Source: Heterobilharzia americana
Taxonomy: Eukaryota; Platyhelminthes; Trematoda; Strigeidida; Schistosomatidae
Assembly (NCBI GenBank): GCA_944470555.2
Contig: OX104128.1
Location: forward strand, 124,001-188,000
DNA length: 64,000 bases
Reading direction: 5' to 3'
The translations under genes were made by a program, and so were the position numbers. The notes under the pieces were generated by a model that worked only from the letters and a program-made list of their open reading frames with translations, was not told the origin of the DNA and did not search any database. Shown here piece after piece: positions 49,101 to 60,794 of this stretch. Every line of letters begins with the position of its first letter. The stretch's first letter is position 1.

Positions 49101-50309
49101 TGATTCGTTGACAGATATCAAACAGTCTACTGTAAGCAGTGCCACGTAAACTGATATGCGAAATGAACCAGAACAGTCTCTGTCAACTAGCCAAACCAGA
49201 TCTGCAGGCTGTTTCCTAATCACTCGAACAAATAAACATCCCCATCTTAAACGGTATCATCGGTGTTGGTTTACGAAGAGAGAAGGATTTGATGAATGGA
49301 ATCATACTAACTTGTCGTGGTTTTGTGTTGTCTTAGTTGGATTGTGTAATCGTGAGGACTGGATTCACGGCCTAAACAACGTAATCATCAAAAAGCTGAG
49401 AAAGAAACCTGTTAGAGGAATTTCTGCCGAAATGGCTAGGTTACTTATACAATCTAATCTGCACTCTCTCTGAACGTAATTTTAATCTCATTTTCTAGTT
49501 TCCGTCTCCTCAGTGATGCCCAGGAATGTCAGGTCTTCAAGCGAATATGATATCACAGAAGAACCTTATATCAACCCCTTGTGTGGAAATCTTAGCACTT
49601 CAGTCAATCCATCATGTAGAGTAGACGTCACTCTATGACATCGACAAGTATTTGTCCTGATACGCGATTGTGTTGACCCTACTGGTCATGTCTTCACATC
49701 TGAATATTGGGAAAGTCAGCTCACACTTGCCATGAGATACAAACTGGTGTTGTTCAACAGAATACTATCACGCACTGTGACAAGATCATGCATGTTGTCA
49801 TTTGTCTTCACCTCATCATTTCCACTATTCCTCATTTCAGGTTATTTTTGTGTAGTTGTCTGTGAAGCACAGGTTCATTACATTTGTCACTGGCAAAACG
49901 TAGTATCATATCACCATATTTTAGTCCATCTACTCAATAGTCTAGTACTTCATGGGCATTACATTTCATAGAGCCACTCACAGCTGCTGCAGTATGACAA
50001 ACTTAACTAATTATTCTGTCTTAACTATATCAGCTCATTCCGAACAAGTTGTCATTTTCGACACAGTCAGCCTCACAGTTAAGTGAACACTTTCAGAGCA
50101 CTCGAAATCCTGCACATATGAGCATGCACTCAGATAATACTGTAGCATCATAGGGAGAAGTGATCTTATGTCTGAAATGCAGCTTCTGTTGTTGTGTGAA
50201 AGTCATCTGCCATATTATTTGTAATATCAAATATTCTACTAAACATCAGAGACAGTAGTATGTTATTTTGTTAAATACACTTTGCTTTTGTAAATCTCTC
50301 TTCTCACAG
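46175..50309. other. PDZ gene intron 2
   Basis: No element identified with confidence. ORFs at 48381-48680 and 49156-49473 have no recognisable domain and no good splice context, so they were not called. Confidence 0.5.
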
Positions 50310-51027
50310 ACGAGGAGTTGACATGAACAAAGTGATGCAGATCGCGCCTCACCTTATGCCTACCTCTTCCTTCAATCAACAAACATCATTTGATTCCGAC
50401 ACTAGTAGCCAGAGGAAACTGTCAACAAGATCATTAACACGAGGTCGCTCGTTTCGTCCTATCCAGACAAAATCATTGCGCATCCTGGAGCAGCAACTGA
50501 GTATTGGGGAAAGTACAGGCAATCCAGTGGTAAAGGTTAGACAGGTAGCAGCTGAACCCCGTGGAATAACTCCACCTGCTTACAACACCTCATTCACTAA
50601 AGCCTACGGGCAGAATGTCAGCAGTCAAATGTATATTCCAGATCGTCAGATAAAACCACAACAATTTCGACCAGTATCCATGACAACAGTTATACATCCC
50701 ACTCATAGTCCACAAGGCAACCAGCCACAGTACAACTCATACGAATATGATCGCACAACCTACAATATTTCACCGAACCAGTGGGTGACCACTCAACCGA
50801 TTCAACTGTGGAATAATACTGGGAATAATTATACCACCACTGTCATTACCAATAGAAATAACAATCGTGGTAATTATGCTGACAGCAATGTTGGTCGTCA
50901 GTCCTACCAACGGACTGAAAATATTAACTGGATGAAGGCTACTCCGTCAAATCAATATACAGAAAGCGATTATCATCATCAGAACACTTACACGATCAAT
51001 AGTTATAGCGAACAAAGTAGGTTTTGA
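50310..51027 (+). CDS. PDZ protein exon 3: Ser/Asn/Gln-rich tail with 'KSLRIL' motif
   Basis: Acceptor TCTTCTCACAG ends at 50309. The first base completes the split AG+A codon (Arg), then 238 codons run to TGA at 51025-51027. Residues 513-531 (RGRSFRPIQTKSLRILEQQL) contain a motif like the 'QSRSFRIL' or 'QSKSFRxLQ' segment that follows the PDZ in PDLIM/Enigma proteins (established family feature; match by eye). The rest is Asn/Gln/Tyr-rich, with 'NNTGNNYTTTVITNRNNNRG'. No LIM (Cys/His) domain follows in this exon. A GTAGGT near 51017 could in principle splice further, so a longer isoform is not excluded. Confidence 0.85.
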
Positions 51028-51061
51028 AAAGGATTTTTCGAAGATTTTTGTAGTCTTTTGC

Positions 51062-51067
51062 ATTAAA
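51062..51067 (+). terminator. candidate poly(A) signal of PDZ gene
   Basis: ATTAAA 35 bases after the stop codon, followed by A/T-rich sequence. Confidence 0.4.
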
Positions 51068-52735
51068 ATATAACCACTAAAATGTGTTCATCACGAATAC
51101 TTGATGCTTGCAAGCTGCATCTTATGTCTCATTGCCAGTCGAGGTGCCTATCTGATGATCTGAAAACTTAGGGAGTACGGTAGGTTAGTGTTCCTAGTTG
51201 CCAGTAGTTCTGTAATTGATTTCAGTGTGTGACTGAAATAAGTGTAAAATCAGAACCTAGACAATGTGGTATAGCATAATTTCATGCTTGTTGGACTGCA
51301 GCATATTTCACACAGTGAAAGTATGCTATTCACTGGATAATCTTTCGAACAGCATTTATCGTTCATATTCATATGAAACATAACTGCAAAACTTTGAATG
51401 AAATTACCTCGAACAGAATCACTATCCTAGAAATAACTTGACTGAAAAGCGGTTTACACTTCCTTTCACAGACTATGCACTTTTAGAAAGTGTCATGCAT
51501 AACTACTCAAAGCTCATTGGCATTCGTGATGCACTTCTCATCACTGTCTGTGTGGCATAGCAGAGTAATATAACTCCTAATAATATCAAGCACTGCTTCC
51601 CTGACTATGAGGAGACTGCTGAATACTACTGTAAGTTATGAAGTTCAAGTTGCACTGACACCATTCCTATAATCTATAAGGTTGAATATTATGTGGTCTA
51701 CCTAGTCAAATGCATTCAATCCCTGAAGTAGCATGTTACACAAGGCATGCTGTATTGTGAGAGCTGGGCATCAAATGCTCATCAGTTTGAGCATGAAGTT
51801 ATTCTTAAAAGTGCAAAGCACCTAGATTCAATTACACTACACCATCTAGAAAGTCTAAAGTTAATCGACAGAAAACTGAGACCACGGTCTCATGCTTGAC
51901 AGCACACATTAACTAGATACGTTCACATGATTATTATAGGCATTACGGTTATTAATACCACTACTATTTTAATGTCTAAACACAACACTCCCACCATTCA
52001 ATATTCTATTCATAAGATTTACATTCTATTCGTCCTAACCGATTTCAGTTCAACAGATTCCTCTAGGCATATTCTAGAGAACACAGTCTTGTAACAACAT
52101 GATAACTACTTCAGTTGAGTCACTTCACTTCCTATCCTCCACTTCACAGTTCTCATTCACATAGACCACAGTCATATCTAATCATACTCATGTTAATTCG
52201 GCAAATTCAAGTCTGACTTATCTGACACATATTCCAGCTTGCATTGACTATTTCTGAACAATATCCATGGGGTTGTCACTTCAGAGGATGAAGAGGAGGC
52301 CTTCAGAGAACAGCTTAACACTCAAGAGTTCCTTGTCTTGTTGGTTCGACTACCTGAGATAACCTTGTATTGACAGGTAGAGAGAGGACGACATTAACGT
52401 GGTCACTACAGTATTTCAACTGGCACCCACCTGCTTGTCATTCCAATTGAATTCCGACATACGAGGCATAGTTCAGTCACATTTCCATTCTGACCACTGA
52501 CAGATATGACTTGATTCCATGTGAATGATTCATATGTAACTCGCAATATGCAACCACCATGATCATCATTGTGCTTAGGAGTAGAATGGACAGACCTGTC
52601 CAGTGGGAGAGTGGTGGACCGTCACTTCTGCATAGATGATTACTTGTTTCTCTCGGGCCTTCTGTGAACTGACTGATGTATACAGTTCAGTACTCAGAAC
52701 ATCAAATTTGTTCACCTAATCACACTCACTGTTCG
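51068..52735. other. intergenic, nothing recognised
   Basis: No coding-like ORF and no known element. Confidence 0.5.
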
Positions 52736-52778
52736 TTCCTTCTTCTTCCTCTTCTCCTTCTCCTTCTCCTTCTGCTTC

Positions 52779-52810
<32 letters not shown>

Positions 52811-52819
52811 CATCTTCTT

Positions 52820-52851
<32 letters not shown>

Positions 52852-52870
52852 ACTTCGACTTCGACTTCGA
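52736..52870. repeat. compound CTT/ATC triplet tract
   Basis: CTTCTT/CTCCTT, then (ATC)n, then an uninterrupted (TTC)n of about 36 bp, then (TTCGAC)3-like units. Long poly-Leu, poly-His or poly-Lys ORFs across it are artefacts. Confidence 0.95.
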
Positions 52871-55800
52871 AAAACTGACTGGGAATAGACACAGATGAAA
52901 TTTGGACTTTATTATGCATATAAAGTGATTTTTGGCCATTGTAAGTGTTCCCTCACATGTTTGCTTGGATGCATGTGGTCATGTGGGTAAGAAATTAAGC
53001 ATTACACATGATTGAAGTGTAGCTACATTACCTTGAAAGTCACATGACTGTGGTTATTGCTTCCTACTTCATTGATATCCAGAAGATTTCAGGTATAAAA
53101 TCACGTTGAAATGTATTTGACGAAAACCTGAAATCAATGAATAGTGTATTTTCAACATTATGCAAAATTCGAACAGGTTTTAGGTGGATGTTCACTGGCC
53201 GTGATAGCAAAAGCAGCATTTCGACTCACTATTTCACAGAGATTCAACAACTGACCTTGAAATATTCTCACTTCAAATCATTTCTACATGAGACAACGAT
53301 GCAATTGAGAACCTGGAGAACACTTAAGAACACTTGAGAACACAGAAAGGCTAGTCAACTCCAGCTCGAAGAAACAATAACAGTGATGTGTGTTCACCTC
53401 CAGCCTTGCTAACACTCACATCCGAGTGTGTAGGTTGGCACATAACCAAACAGAATTGAAAACACTCAATTTATGTTACTTACAATTTGAATATCAACAC
53501 CGGTTACTCACACTGACTACAGCTGTGTACATTCACAGCTGAATAGAATCGGCTGTCTACTTTTATCTAGAAGAGATTGAAGATGAACAGCTGAATGATT
53601 GCTGCAGCTGCTGCTTCTACCTCTTCTCCATTGCTTCTTGAAAACATCTCATCAGCCTAATCAGATTATGACGGCCACCAAACTAAGCAAACTCCATCTA
53701 GGCTACAGATCATTCATAGATGCCTATTTGGAGAAGGGAGAACGAGGATGTACTTGTTAATCCACGTAGTGCACAAATTCAATTTCCTGTGACTGTATTT
53801 TTCTGAACTCAACTGCAACGATGTAGACGGATGATGGAGGAGTAAAACACGGGCGATCTGGCAGATTGTGATTTCATTTCAGTATTCTTCCTAGATGCAT
53901 CACCTGTGAAACAGTTATACACTGCATAAGGTTTTCGATAAACATCATTGACTACAGTTATACTAAAATAACTGCACAAATTTGAGACATCGTCAGTACA
54001 TTTCTTATTCTCTCTCCTCTTTTGTGATAATGTGACCAGTTGAATATTGCTAATATCTGGAACAGATGCTGAGTCATTCCTGTTGCTCGCACCTGCTCTT
54101 GATTCGATTCGTTTATCAATCTCTGCCTACATGAAATTTAGTTACTCTGTGAAACTGGTACATTGTCCCATTCCATTTTGTGATTGTGAGCAGTCGCAAG
54201 CATAGCTACATCCTAGATCCCATCTACACATCTTCCATTATAAGGGTCTTTCAATTTTCCTCCAACTAAGATTTTGTCCTCGGTATTAGTAACAACCGTG
54301 TTACTGAATAAGTGGGTGTCTGAACCAATACGTATTCTCGATAGTCTCATCAGGCAATGCGTTGAAATACAATATTTGAAACACGGAAACCAGCAAACAC
54401 CAACTGGTTACATGGAGTTTTGACAGTTGTTTGTTTATTAGGCTAATTTTAAGATTAAAATTGTGTAGCAGTTTGTACCACAATATTTCGAGGGGATAAC
54501 AGTAGATAACAGATTACTGGCTTGACGATCCACTTATCATAGTCTTCTTAATGAAGTTGTCAGAGGATTCATTCCTTCTGAACGAGTCCACCAAGTCTTG
54601 TTCATCTTCATCCATCGTGTAGTGTAAGAGCAAATTCTTCTTGTCCCTTCAACCGGACATCGAAGCAAGTTCATTCTCTGACATGGACGAACAAAGTTAT
54701 AAAAGTGTATATTCCTTCCACTCGAAGAAGATGAGTGGTTAACCCTTTCTGACAATCTCTCCTCCATCTGAACTAGTTACAAAGACACCTAAGAAAGGTG
54801 TCTTGTGCGAATATTCCAGTTCACGAAGGAATGTTATCCATACATGCGATCTGCTGAGATTCACTATTCATACGTTGATCTTCGTCTTCTTGTCACCAAT
54901 AAAATAGATATCGTCAGTATAACTGTGGTAAGTTTCCACTCAATCTATGCAGAGATTCAAATCACCATTTTCCTATTGGGGAGTGGATCAGTTGCAATGA
55001 AAGGAATTATAATGGTGGGAGTGTGGATTGGGAAATCAGAACCTACACAGCCCATCATACAATGAAGGCACCTGAGAAGTGTTGCGAAGTTTTCGAAATG
55101 AGACTGCAGTTGGATTGCCATTTGAATGCACAAAGTGACTGGAAAGCAAGCTTTCTAGGTTAAAACGTCACATTGGTCCGACTAGGTAGAATAACTGAGC
55201 TCACCAAATCTCTGGTCATCATTGTGAGTTTTACTTATTGGATGGGAGTAATCGACCAGAGTCTATTCAACAGAAACACCTAACCAAATTTAGATTGGTG
55301 GACCGTACTAAAACAGGAACGAAGCGGAAATGTAAGCAGCAGTTATGTATGCATTTACACACAATCACACAATCTGGTGGGATTATAAATTATTCCCGAA
55401 ACCGTTTCACTGTGAGATACATCAAATACACAAATTGAAATGGGATGTAGACAGATGAAAATAAGCGACAGATATCTCATTTAGCCAGTGACCGACTGTT
55501 GGGTTTCAGCTTGAAGTCACCAATTCAGGTACACCTCTCAATTAATAATTATTCAGAATCGATTCAAACAGATGGGAATAAGACTTCCAATTACTAGTGC
55601 ACTCCACTCTCATCATCTCACATTCTGGTAGAATAAAAGTGAACAGATGTGGTTTTAGTAAGCAGGTTTGTTTGCATGGATGGATGGATTGTAATGTATT
55701 TAATGAAGCTAAAATTTGTTGCTTTCCATAAATTCTGAACGGAATTGTTCGACATAATAATTGTTTGGCTTGCTACTGTGTTTCGAATATGATTCAGTTA

Positions 55801-58160
55801 AGATTTTTATTAACAACTGTTGTTTAAATTGGTATAGAAGAGAACTGGTAAATTTTTATACGATAATATAAAGTACTACATGCGTAAAGAAATTTCGTCA
55901 GTAATCACACTATATGTTTATTCACAGCTCTTTGTTTTTGTTCATTTTAAAATACGGTACATTTCTCCTGGCCGACGACGATGATATTTGTGGTGTTGTT
56001 TTCATTCAGCTGGATAGTTTAATCACGAAGTTGTGACTTCTTTTCTGTTCAACAACATCAACACAAACAATGAAAAGAATTGATCTATAGCATTCCTCCT
56101 CAAGTGGATTACTAGCTTCACTTGATAACCATAGGAGTGATTGGAACAATTATTCGCCATTCGCCGTTATACACTTAGCTTCGAAAACACTGTTACCTAC
56201 TATTTGCCTACGTCTTTACCACACGAATGTTCCCGTAAGATCGGACAGACTTGAATTTCGCATTTACTGTGAAGATGTTCAGAAGTTACTCCTCGTAGAG
56301 GTTTCACTACCTTTCTAAACAGCATTTTTTGCGCAAACTTCACAGGAAAGTGATCTATAGACATTTATATACATTGGGACTATTAGTTTGTTTCGATAAC
56401 GTCGTGTGTGAATAGCTGATTTTAATAACAAGTCGTTACTGAACCCATACTACAATTGTCTGGAAGATTATTATAATGCGGTAACAGCATCAACCAATTT
56501 CGCTTACAGCTATCAGCACCAGATTATGATCCCTTCGTAGTGAAATCCTCATAGCTGATTTCTTTCTGCACTGAATAACAATAAAAGCCAGATGACTCAA
56601 CCATCCAGCTGACAAAGCTCAACACTAAGAAGCGATTCACTTTGAGTCTGATGAGGCAGTTCAATAAACCGTGTGCTTTATTGTTAGAAATTACTTAGAG
56701 GTGACTGGCAGTCTATTCTAGGATCTGCGTTTGGTTCCGTGTGGGAATCTTCAGCTAAATGTGCCTGCACCCTTATGCTTAGTGGTGTCTCCACTGAGAC
56801 TCTAATCCATCCCCCCTCGCTTTAAACGTCAAATTGTCTCCAACTAGGTCAATGAGCCACGACAGCTAACTCTTGTAAAACGAGAAATCAGGTTGATTAT
56901 CTGGTAAAATAACAAACTTAGTGACGAATGTTACTGTACTATTACTGTGTGTTATGAATATAATTATTGCATTTTTGAAACGTTATTCACCAAGAAGTAA
57001 AAAAGGAAAAGGCTATTTTGTTGATGAAATTATGCACCTGAATGTAATACTGTGTGCAGAAAACATGCGTTTCAAATATATATGAATAAGGATTAGTCCA
57101 GTGAAGATTTATACACTAGGCTATGAGATATATCAAAGCAGGTGCGATGGGCTCTGAATCCACAACCCATTCCTTGAGAATCGAATGCTTACTGAAGTGA
57201 AGACATTACGAGACCCTACACATTCTACTGTTAGTTATTTCAAAACCATAGTTAATTAACTACCAAAAGGAAACTATTGTAGGACATGTTATCGATATGG
57301 CTCTACATTTTCAAACTCAAAGCTCTCAATAATACTAAAATGTCCACATTAAAAGTCACTGGGTGTAAATGCTCTGCCAATCAGTATGATCAATATGCAT
57401 TGGAACAGGTGATGCTGTCTGCCTAAACCAACTGTGAGCATGTTGAAGCAGATAAAAAATCTGAGCCAACCCACACTTCTAAGTCTTTCTTGTTGTCAAG
57501 CAGCCTTTCCATACTTTTATATCATGTCCAAACTTTAAAATATATACTCTAACCATGAGTTATACATTGAAATGAAGAACAGGAGATTACTTCAAATGCT
57601 GCATCGAAGAACATTACCTTACGCAGCCACAGTCTACTAGTAAGTCAAACCTTCTAGATTCCCTGTACTAAGGATATTGTAAATGTAAACTTCGTTAATG
57701 CATTTCATCTCATGCCTAGCTAGTATACTAAATATCTAACAATAGACACTTTAGTTAAGTTAAAATGTACTCAAGTTGATGAACAAAACTTTAACATGAC
57801 ATTAATTTCTGTAGATGTAGTTCATCATTTTTCTGGAGATCATACACAAAAATTATCATGTTCTGAGATCATTTTGCTTTATGCTTCTCTTTGTGTACTT
57901 CCTCTTTCGCTTTTAAGATCAATATGAATGTTATTTCTTTAGAATTTTAGACGTCACTTAGACTTCAGATAACTTAATTCATTGTTTTACTAGCAAAAGC
58001 TGTAACTTAAACAGTGATATATCGTGGCTACCAGTGGCAACTACCAGCAGCAGCATTCAGTGGAAAATTCCTATAGGAGAGCTAACGTTTTACAATGAAT
58101 ACTGAAAATTAATAGTGAAGCTCTTTTCCCCTTGTTAAGTATTATTATTACTATGGTACA
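52871..58160. other. intergenic, no gene supported
   Basis: Slightly less AT-rich than the rest. Short ORFs (such as 54537-54767 minus and 54805-55065 plus) show no domain. A tRNA-like fragment at 56695-56760 is too weak to call. Confidence 0.45.
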
Positions 58161-58165
58161 AGAGT

Positions 58166-58590
58166 AGCTGTCTTGTGTCAATGACCTAGTGGATACCACC
58201 TTAGGGTTTGAAGCGATCGACCCAGGGTTGAAGTCTCAGTGGGAACAACTGCTCACTTGGAGGCAGGTACATCCAGCTGATGATTCCCAAATAGGATAAT
58301 AATCCGTCCTAGAATACAGTAGTAGATACTATCTATCATTAATATTGAAGTAGAGAATATTGGGAATACTGAGACATCCGCACAGGAGCCCATATGCCAG
58401 TAATGGCTGATCAATCCGGTCCAATGAACGACGAGAGTTTTTACGAGATAAAACAACGAAACTATTGTCAATATCCTAATGATGGATCGTGGTTAGCAGT
58501 GGAATCCAGGATGCGCATTTCGTTCGATTAATTCGGTCTAATCAACGACGGTATCAAATAAAAACAATTATACTAAAAACTATACCCGTC
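58166..58590 (+). mobile_element. Smalpha-like SINE copy E, with nested inverted fragment
   Basis: Box A-like TGACCTAGTGGATACC (58192-58197 region), a box B remnant GGGTTGAAGTC, and a hammerhead with intact stem I (CATCCAG) and core CTGATGA (58277-58283). GAAA has been lost (TAATAA). The 3' body continues through 'catccgcacaggagcccatatgccag' and 'ccggtccaatgaacgacg'. At 58478-58535 lies an inverted fragment of the hammerhead region of another copy (reads 'gaaatgcgcatcctggattc' on the minus strand). It is followed directly by copy F. Confidence 0.75.
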
Positions 58591-58886
58591 GCACAAGAAG
58601 TGGCTATCGTGACTCCATGGTGTAGTGGATAACGTGCTGGCGTTTGAAGCGATCCCTCCTGAGTCCGAATTCCGGTGGGAACAACATCACTCACTGAGAG
58701 GCAGGTACATCCAACTGACGAGTCCCAAATATGACAAAATGCGCATGCTGGATTCCACTGCTAGCCATGATCCATCATTAACGTAATTAGAACACTGGCA
58801 ATATCGAGGCATCTGCACAAGATACCATATGCCAATATAGACCGATCAGTCCGGTCCAATCAACGATGGTATCAGATAACAACAAT
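58591..58886 (+). mobile_element. Smalpha-like SINE copy F, nearly full length
   Basis: The best tRNA-like head in the window: box A TGGTGTAGTGG (58618-58628) fits the pol III consensus; box B AGTCCGAATTCC (58662-58673) has one change. The hammerhead core is CTGACGA (58715-58721) with stem I ATCCAA/CTGGAT, but GAAA has become AAAA and the GTC site GTG/ATG, so cleavage is improbable. The 3' body ends 'cggtccaatcaacgatggta' and 'tcagataacaacaattatac', the same as copy E. Confidence 0.8.
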
Positions 58887-59462
58887 TATACTATTTTCAT
58901 TATCCTTAATCAAACTACATAAAATAAGTTGGTGAAAAAACTAAGGGGAAAATTACTGTGTCCGTTTCCTATCTCGTTACACTCAAATTGATAACTAGTG
59001 GATATTTGTCTGCAATAAGTAAACCATAGAGAATACTTTGTCCAGACACTTGTATCTTGAAGCTCAGTTTTGCTTCAAATCTTTGCTGCATACATTGATT
59101 CGCTGAAAAATGTGATGAACTTCCGACATTGTCATTCTACTGATGTAGATCTAACGTCTAACATTTAGCGATAACATATTTCCAACCTATTCTCTACTAT
59201 ACAGACAAATTATGTAGTGACAGTTTGTTCGCTGTCATATTGTAATCCTGCTTACCTACAGATTATTGAGTTTTTCTTACATGTAGTCCGTGTATGCATT
59301 GACTATCGGGTTGCCAAATTATTGCCATTCTAAAAGAAAACGCGGTTTGTTAGTAAATATTCCCAGCTTAAATCTAGGACTTCTTAGAAAATTTTTCTCT
59401 TACCTTTAAGCTTTAGTAGCAGGGCTTTCTGCATCACTTTAGGCATCAACTTCAGTAGGGCA

Positions 59463-59940
59463 TCAAAAGGAAGCCAAGTAGACCTGATTTTTATCGGCAT
59501 TTACAAAGAATTTCTTTCTCGTTGAACTAGATGTAGGTGTTTGCTTTGTTCTATTCTTTTCAACCGCTCTGCCGTAACAAAACTGGTTCGTTTGGACCTT
59601 GGATACTATATCAATTTTTATGTCTCTGCCTTTTATCCAAACTGTTAGGCTGTTATCATCTGGTTGATTTTTACCATTTGAGTGCAGGCCGAACCTCTGT
59701 GTACCTATCTGAGCACTAGAAATAGTTCCACCGAGTCGAACCTCGACCTTTGTTCTCAGTTCACGTAGATCTTCATTGATCTCTACCTGGTATATTCTGG
59801 CTTGTTTAACTTTGGAGGATGTACTCAAATTGATTTTGTTTTTCAGGGTAAAGGTACTAGGTAAGTTTTTACTTGATTCACCTTGGACTGTAACCTTAGC
59901 CTTATCATTTAATCCACACTTTGAAAAACTTGACACTTTC
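59463..59940 (-). other. unidentified minus-strand ORF, possible exon
   Basis: 157 codons, open from an AG acceptor-like site (GTTGAAGTAG on the minus strand) with no clear ATG start; the first codon is GTG. The sequence is Lys/Ser/Thr-rich with 'YQVEINEDLRELRTKVEVRL', 'GGTISSAQIGTQRFGLHSNG' and 'SLTVWIKGRDIKIDIVSKVQ'. Alternating hydrophobic residues suggest beta-structure. Just past the stop a shifted frame reads 'LPFDALLKLMPKVMQKALLL' and then a GTAAGAG donor-like site, so a one-base frameshift may have broken a longer exon. I do not recognise it; it could be a host exon, a processed pseudogene or a gag-like piece of a retroelement. Confidence 0.3.
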
Positions 59941-60229
59941 TACTTCAACGAATGAAAAATTCCTGAATTAAGTTAGAGAACAAAGATGTACCGGTGAGCG
60001 GAAGATTTTTTCGAAGATTTCATTGACTAAAATTTTACAATCGTATTTATTAATATTGGAAACAAATAAAAGTCTATTATTAGTCAATAGGGTCATATAT
60101 TTATCACAATGTCCATGAGTAAAATAACGTGCTGTTTCTGAAGACGGGAGAAAATCACTACACTGGCTATGGTAAAGTAAATGATTGCTCTTAGTGTTTT
60201 AAACGCAAAGATCAGTTGCAAATTTTTAA

Positions 60230-60560
60230 ACTACGAATGATTTGGCTATGCAAATATGAAAAGGTCAGAGGCCCTTGCAGTCGTTAGAAAATACTGGGTA
60301 AATTACTTAGAAGGGATAACAAAGAAGGATCAGATGTTCGAAGGTGACAAGGTATTCAAGACTAAAGCTATCCATATTCTACATTTCTTAGATAACCAAT
60401 CTGAGTAATGTTCTAAAATACTCCAAGTGATTTCACTTTGTGGATGACCAGTGTGCACTGCTCCACAGAAACAAGTAAACTGCTAGATGAGCACTGATGT
60501 GGCCAAAGGTGATATTGTCTCCTTCACACGGTAACAGACTAATTTCCTGTTGCACAGTAT
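60230..60560 (-). mobile_element. Penelope-like element relic
   Basis: On the minus strand a frame reads 'QFTCFCGAVHTGHPQSEI', then 'SILEHYSDWLSKK' and finally 'LTTARASD'. These align in order with QFTCSWGARYIGHSQRM, LILEHLVDFHH and LKTAEALAI of the copy at 24.5-25 kb. Stops intervene. Confidence 0.55.
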
Positions 60561-60794
60561 AGTTTCTCAGGCTAGCTGGAATGTCACCTCTGAATTCCAG
60601 ACCCATATAGAGAGTTCTCATTGACGTGGTTTGTAACTTCTGAAACTTAATAGTCCATGAATCCAGGGGTATATCTGTTTTTTAGTGAGACGTTGTGTAG
60701 ACGTCACTGTTTAGTGTATCTTCGGATCAAATCTTCTGCTTCCTTGAAAAAATCAGACGTACAAGGTTCAGTGCGCTGATACTGAGGATTTTGA

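Larger units (their letters stand above)
34141..51067 (+). other. gene 2: PDZ-domain protein gene, three coding exons
   Basis: Gene-level span. Coding exons 34207-35460, 46023-46174 and 50310-51027 join in phase (0, then 2) to 2124 nt, that is 707 aa plus stop. A pyrimidine run and AG at 34139-34140 can serve as a 5' UTR acceptor (cis or spliced-leader; the sequence does not tell which). Intron 1 (10.5 kb) carries Penelope-like, RTE, family B and Smalpha relics, all non-essential to the gene. Intron 2 is 4.1 kb with no clear element. ATTAAA at 51062-51067 is a fair poly(A) signal 35 bases after the stop. Confidence 0.85.

Noticed and set aside
52676..52939. ORFs with poly-Leu/His and poly-Lys/Met
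   Set aside because: Artefacts of the CTT/ATC triplet tract.
58618..58680. Possible tRNA gene in Smalpha copy F
   Set aside because: Box A and B are good, but no complete cloverleaf or anticodon arm; this is a SINE promoter.
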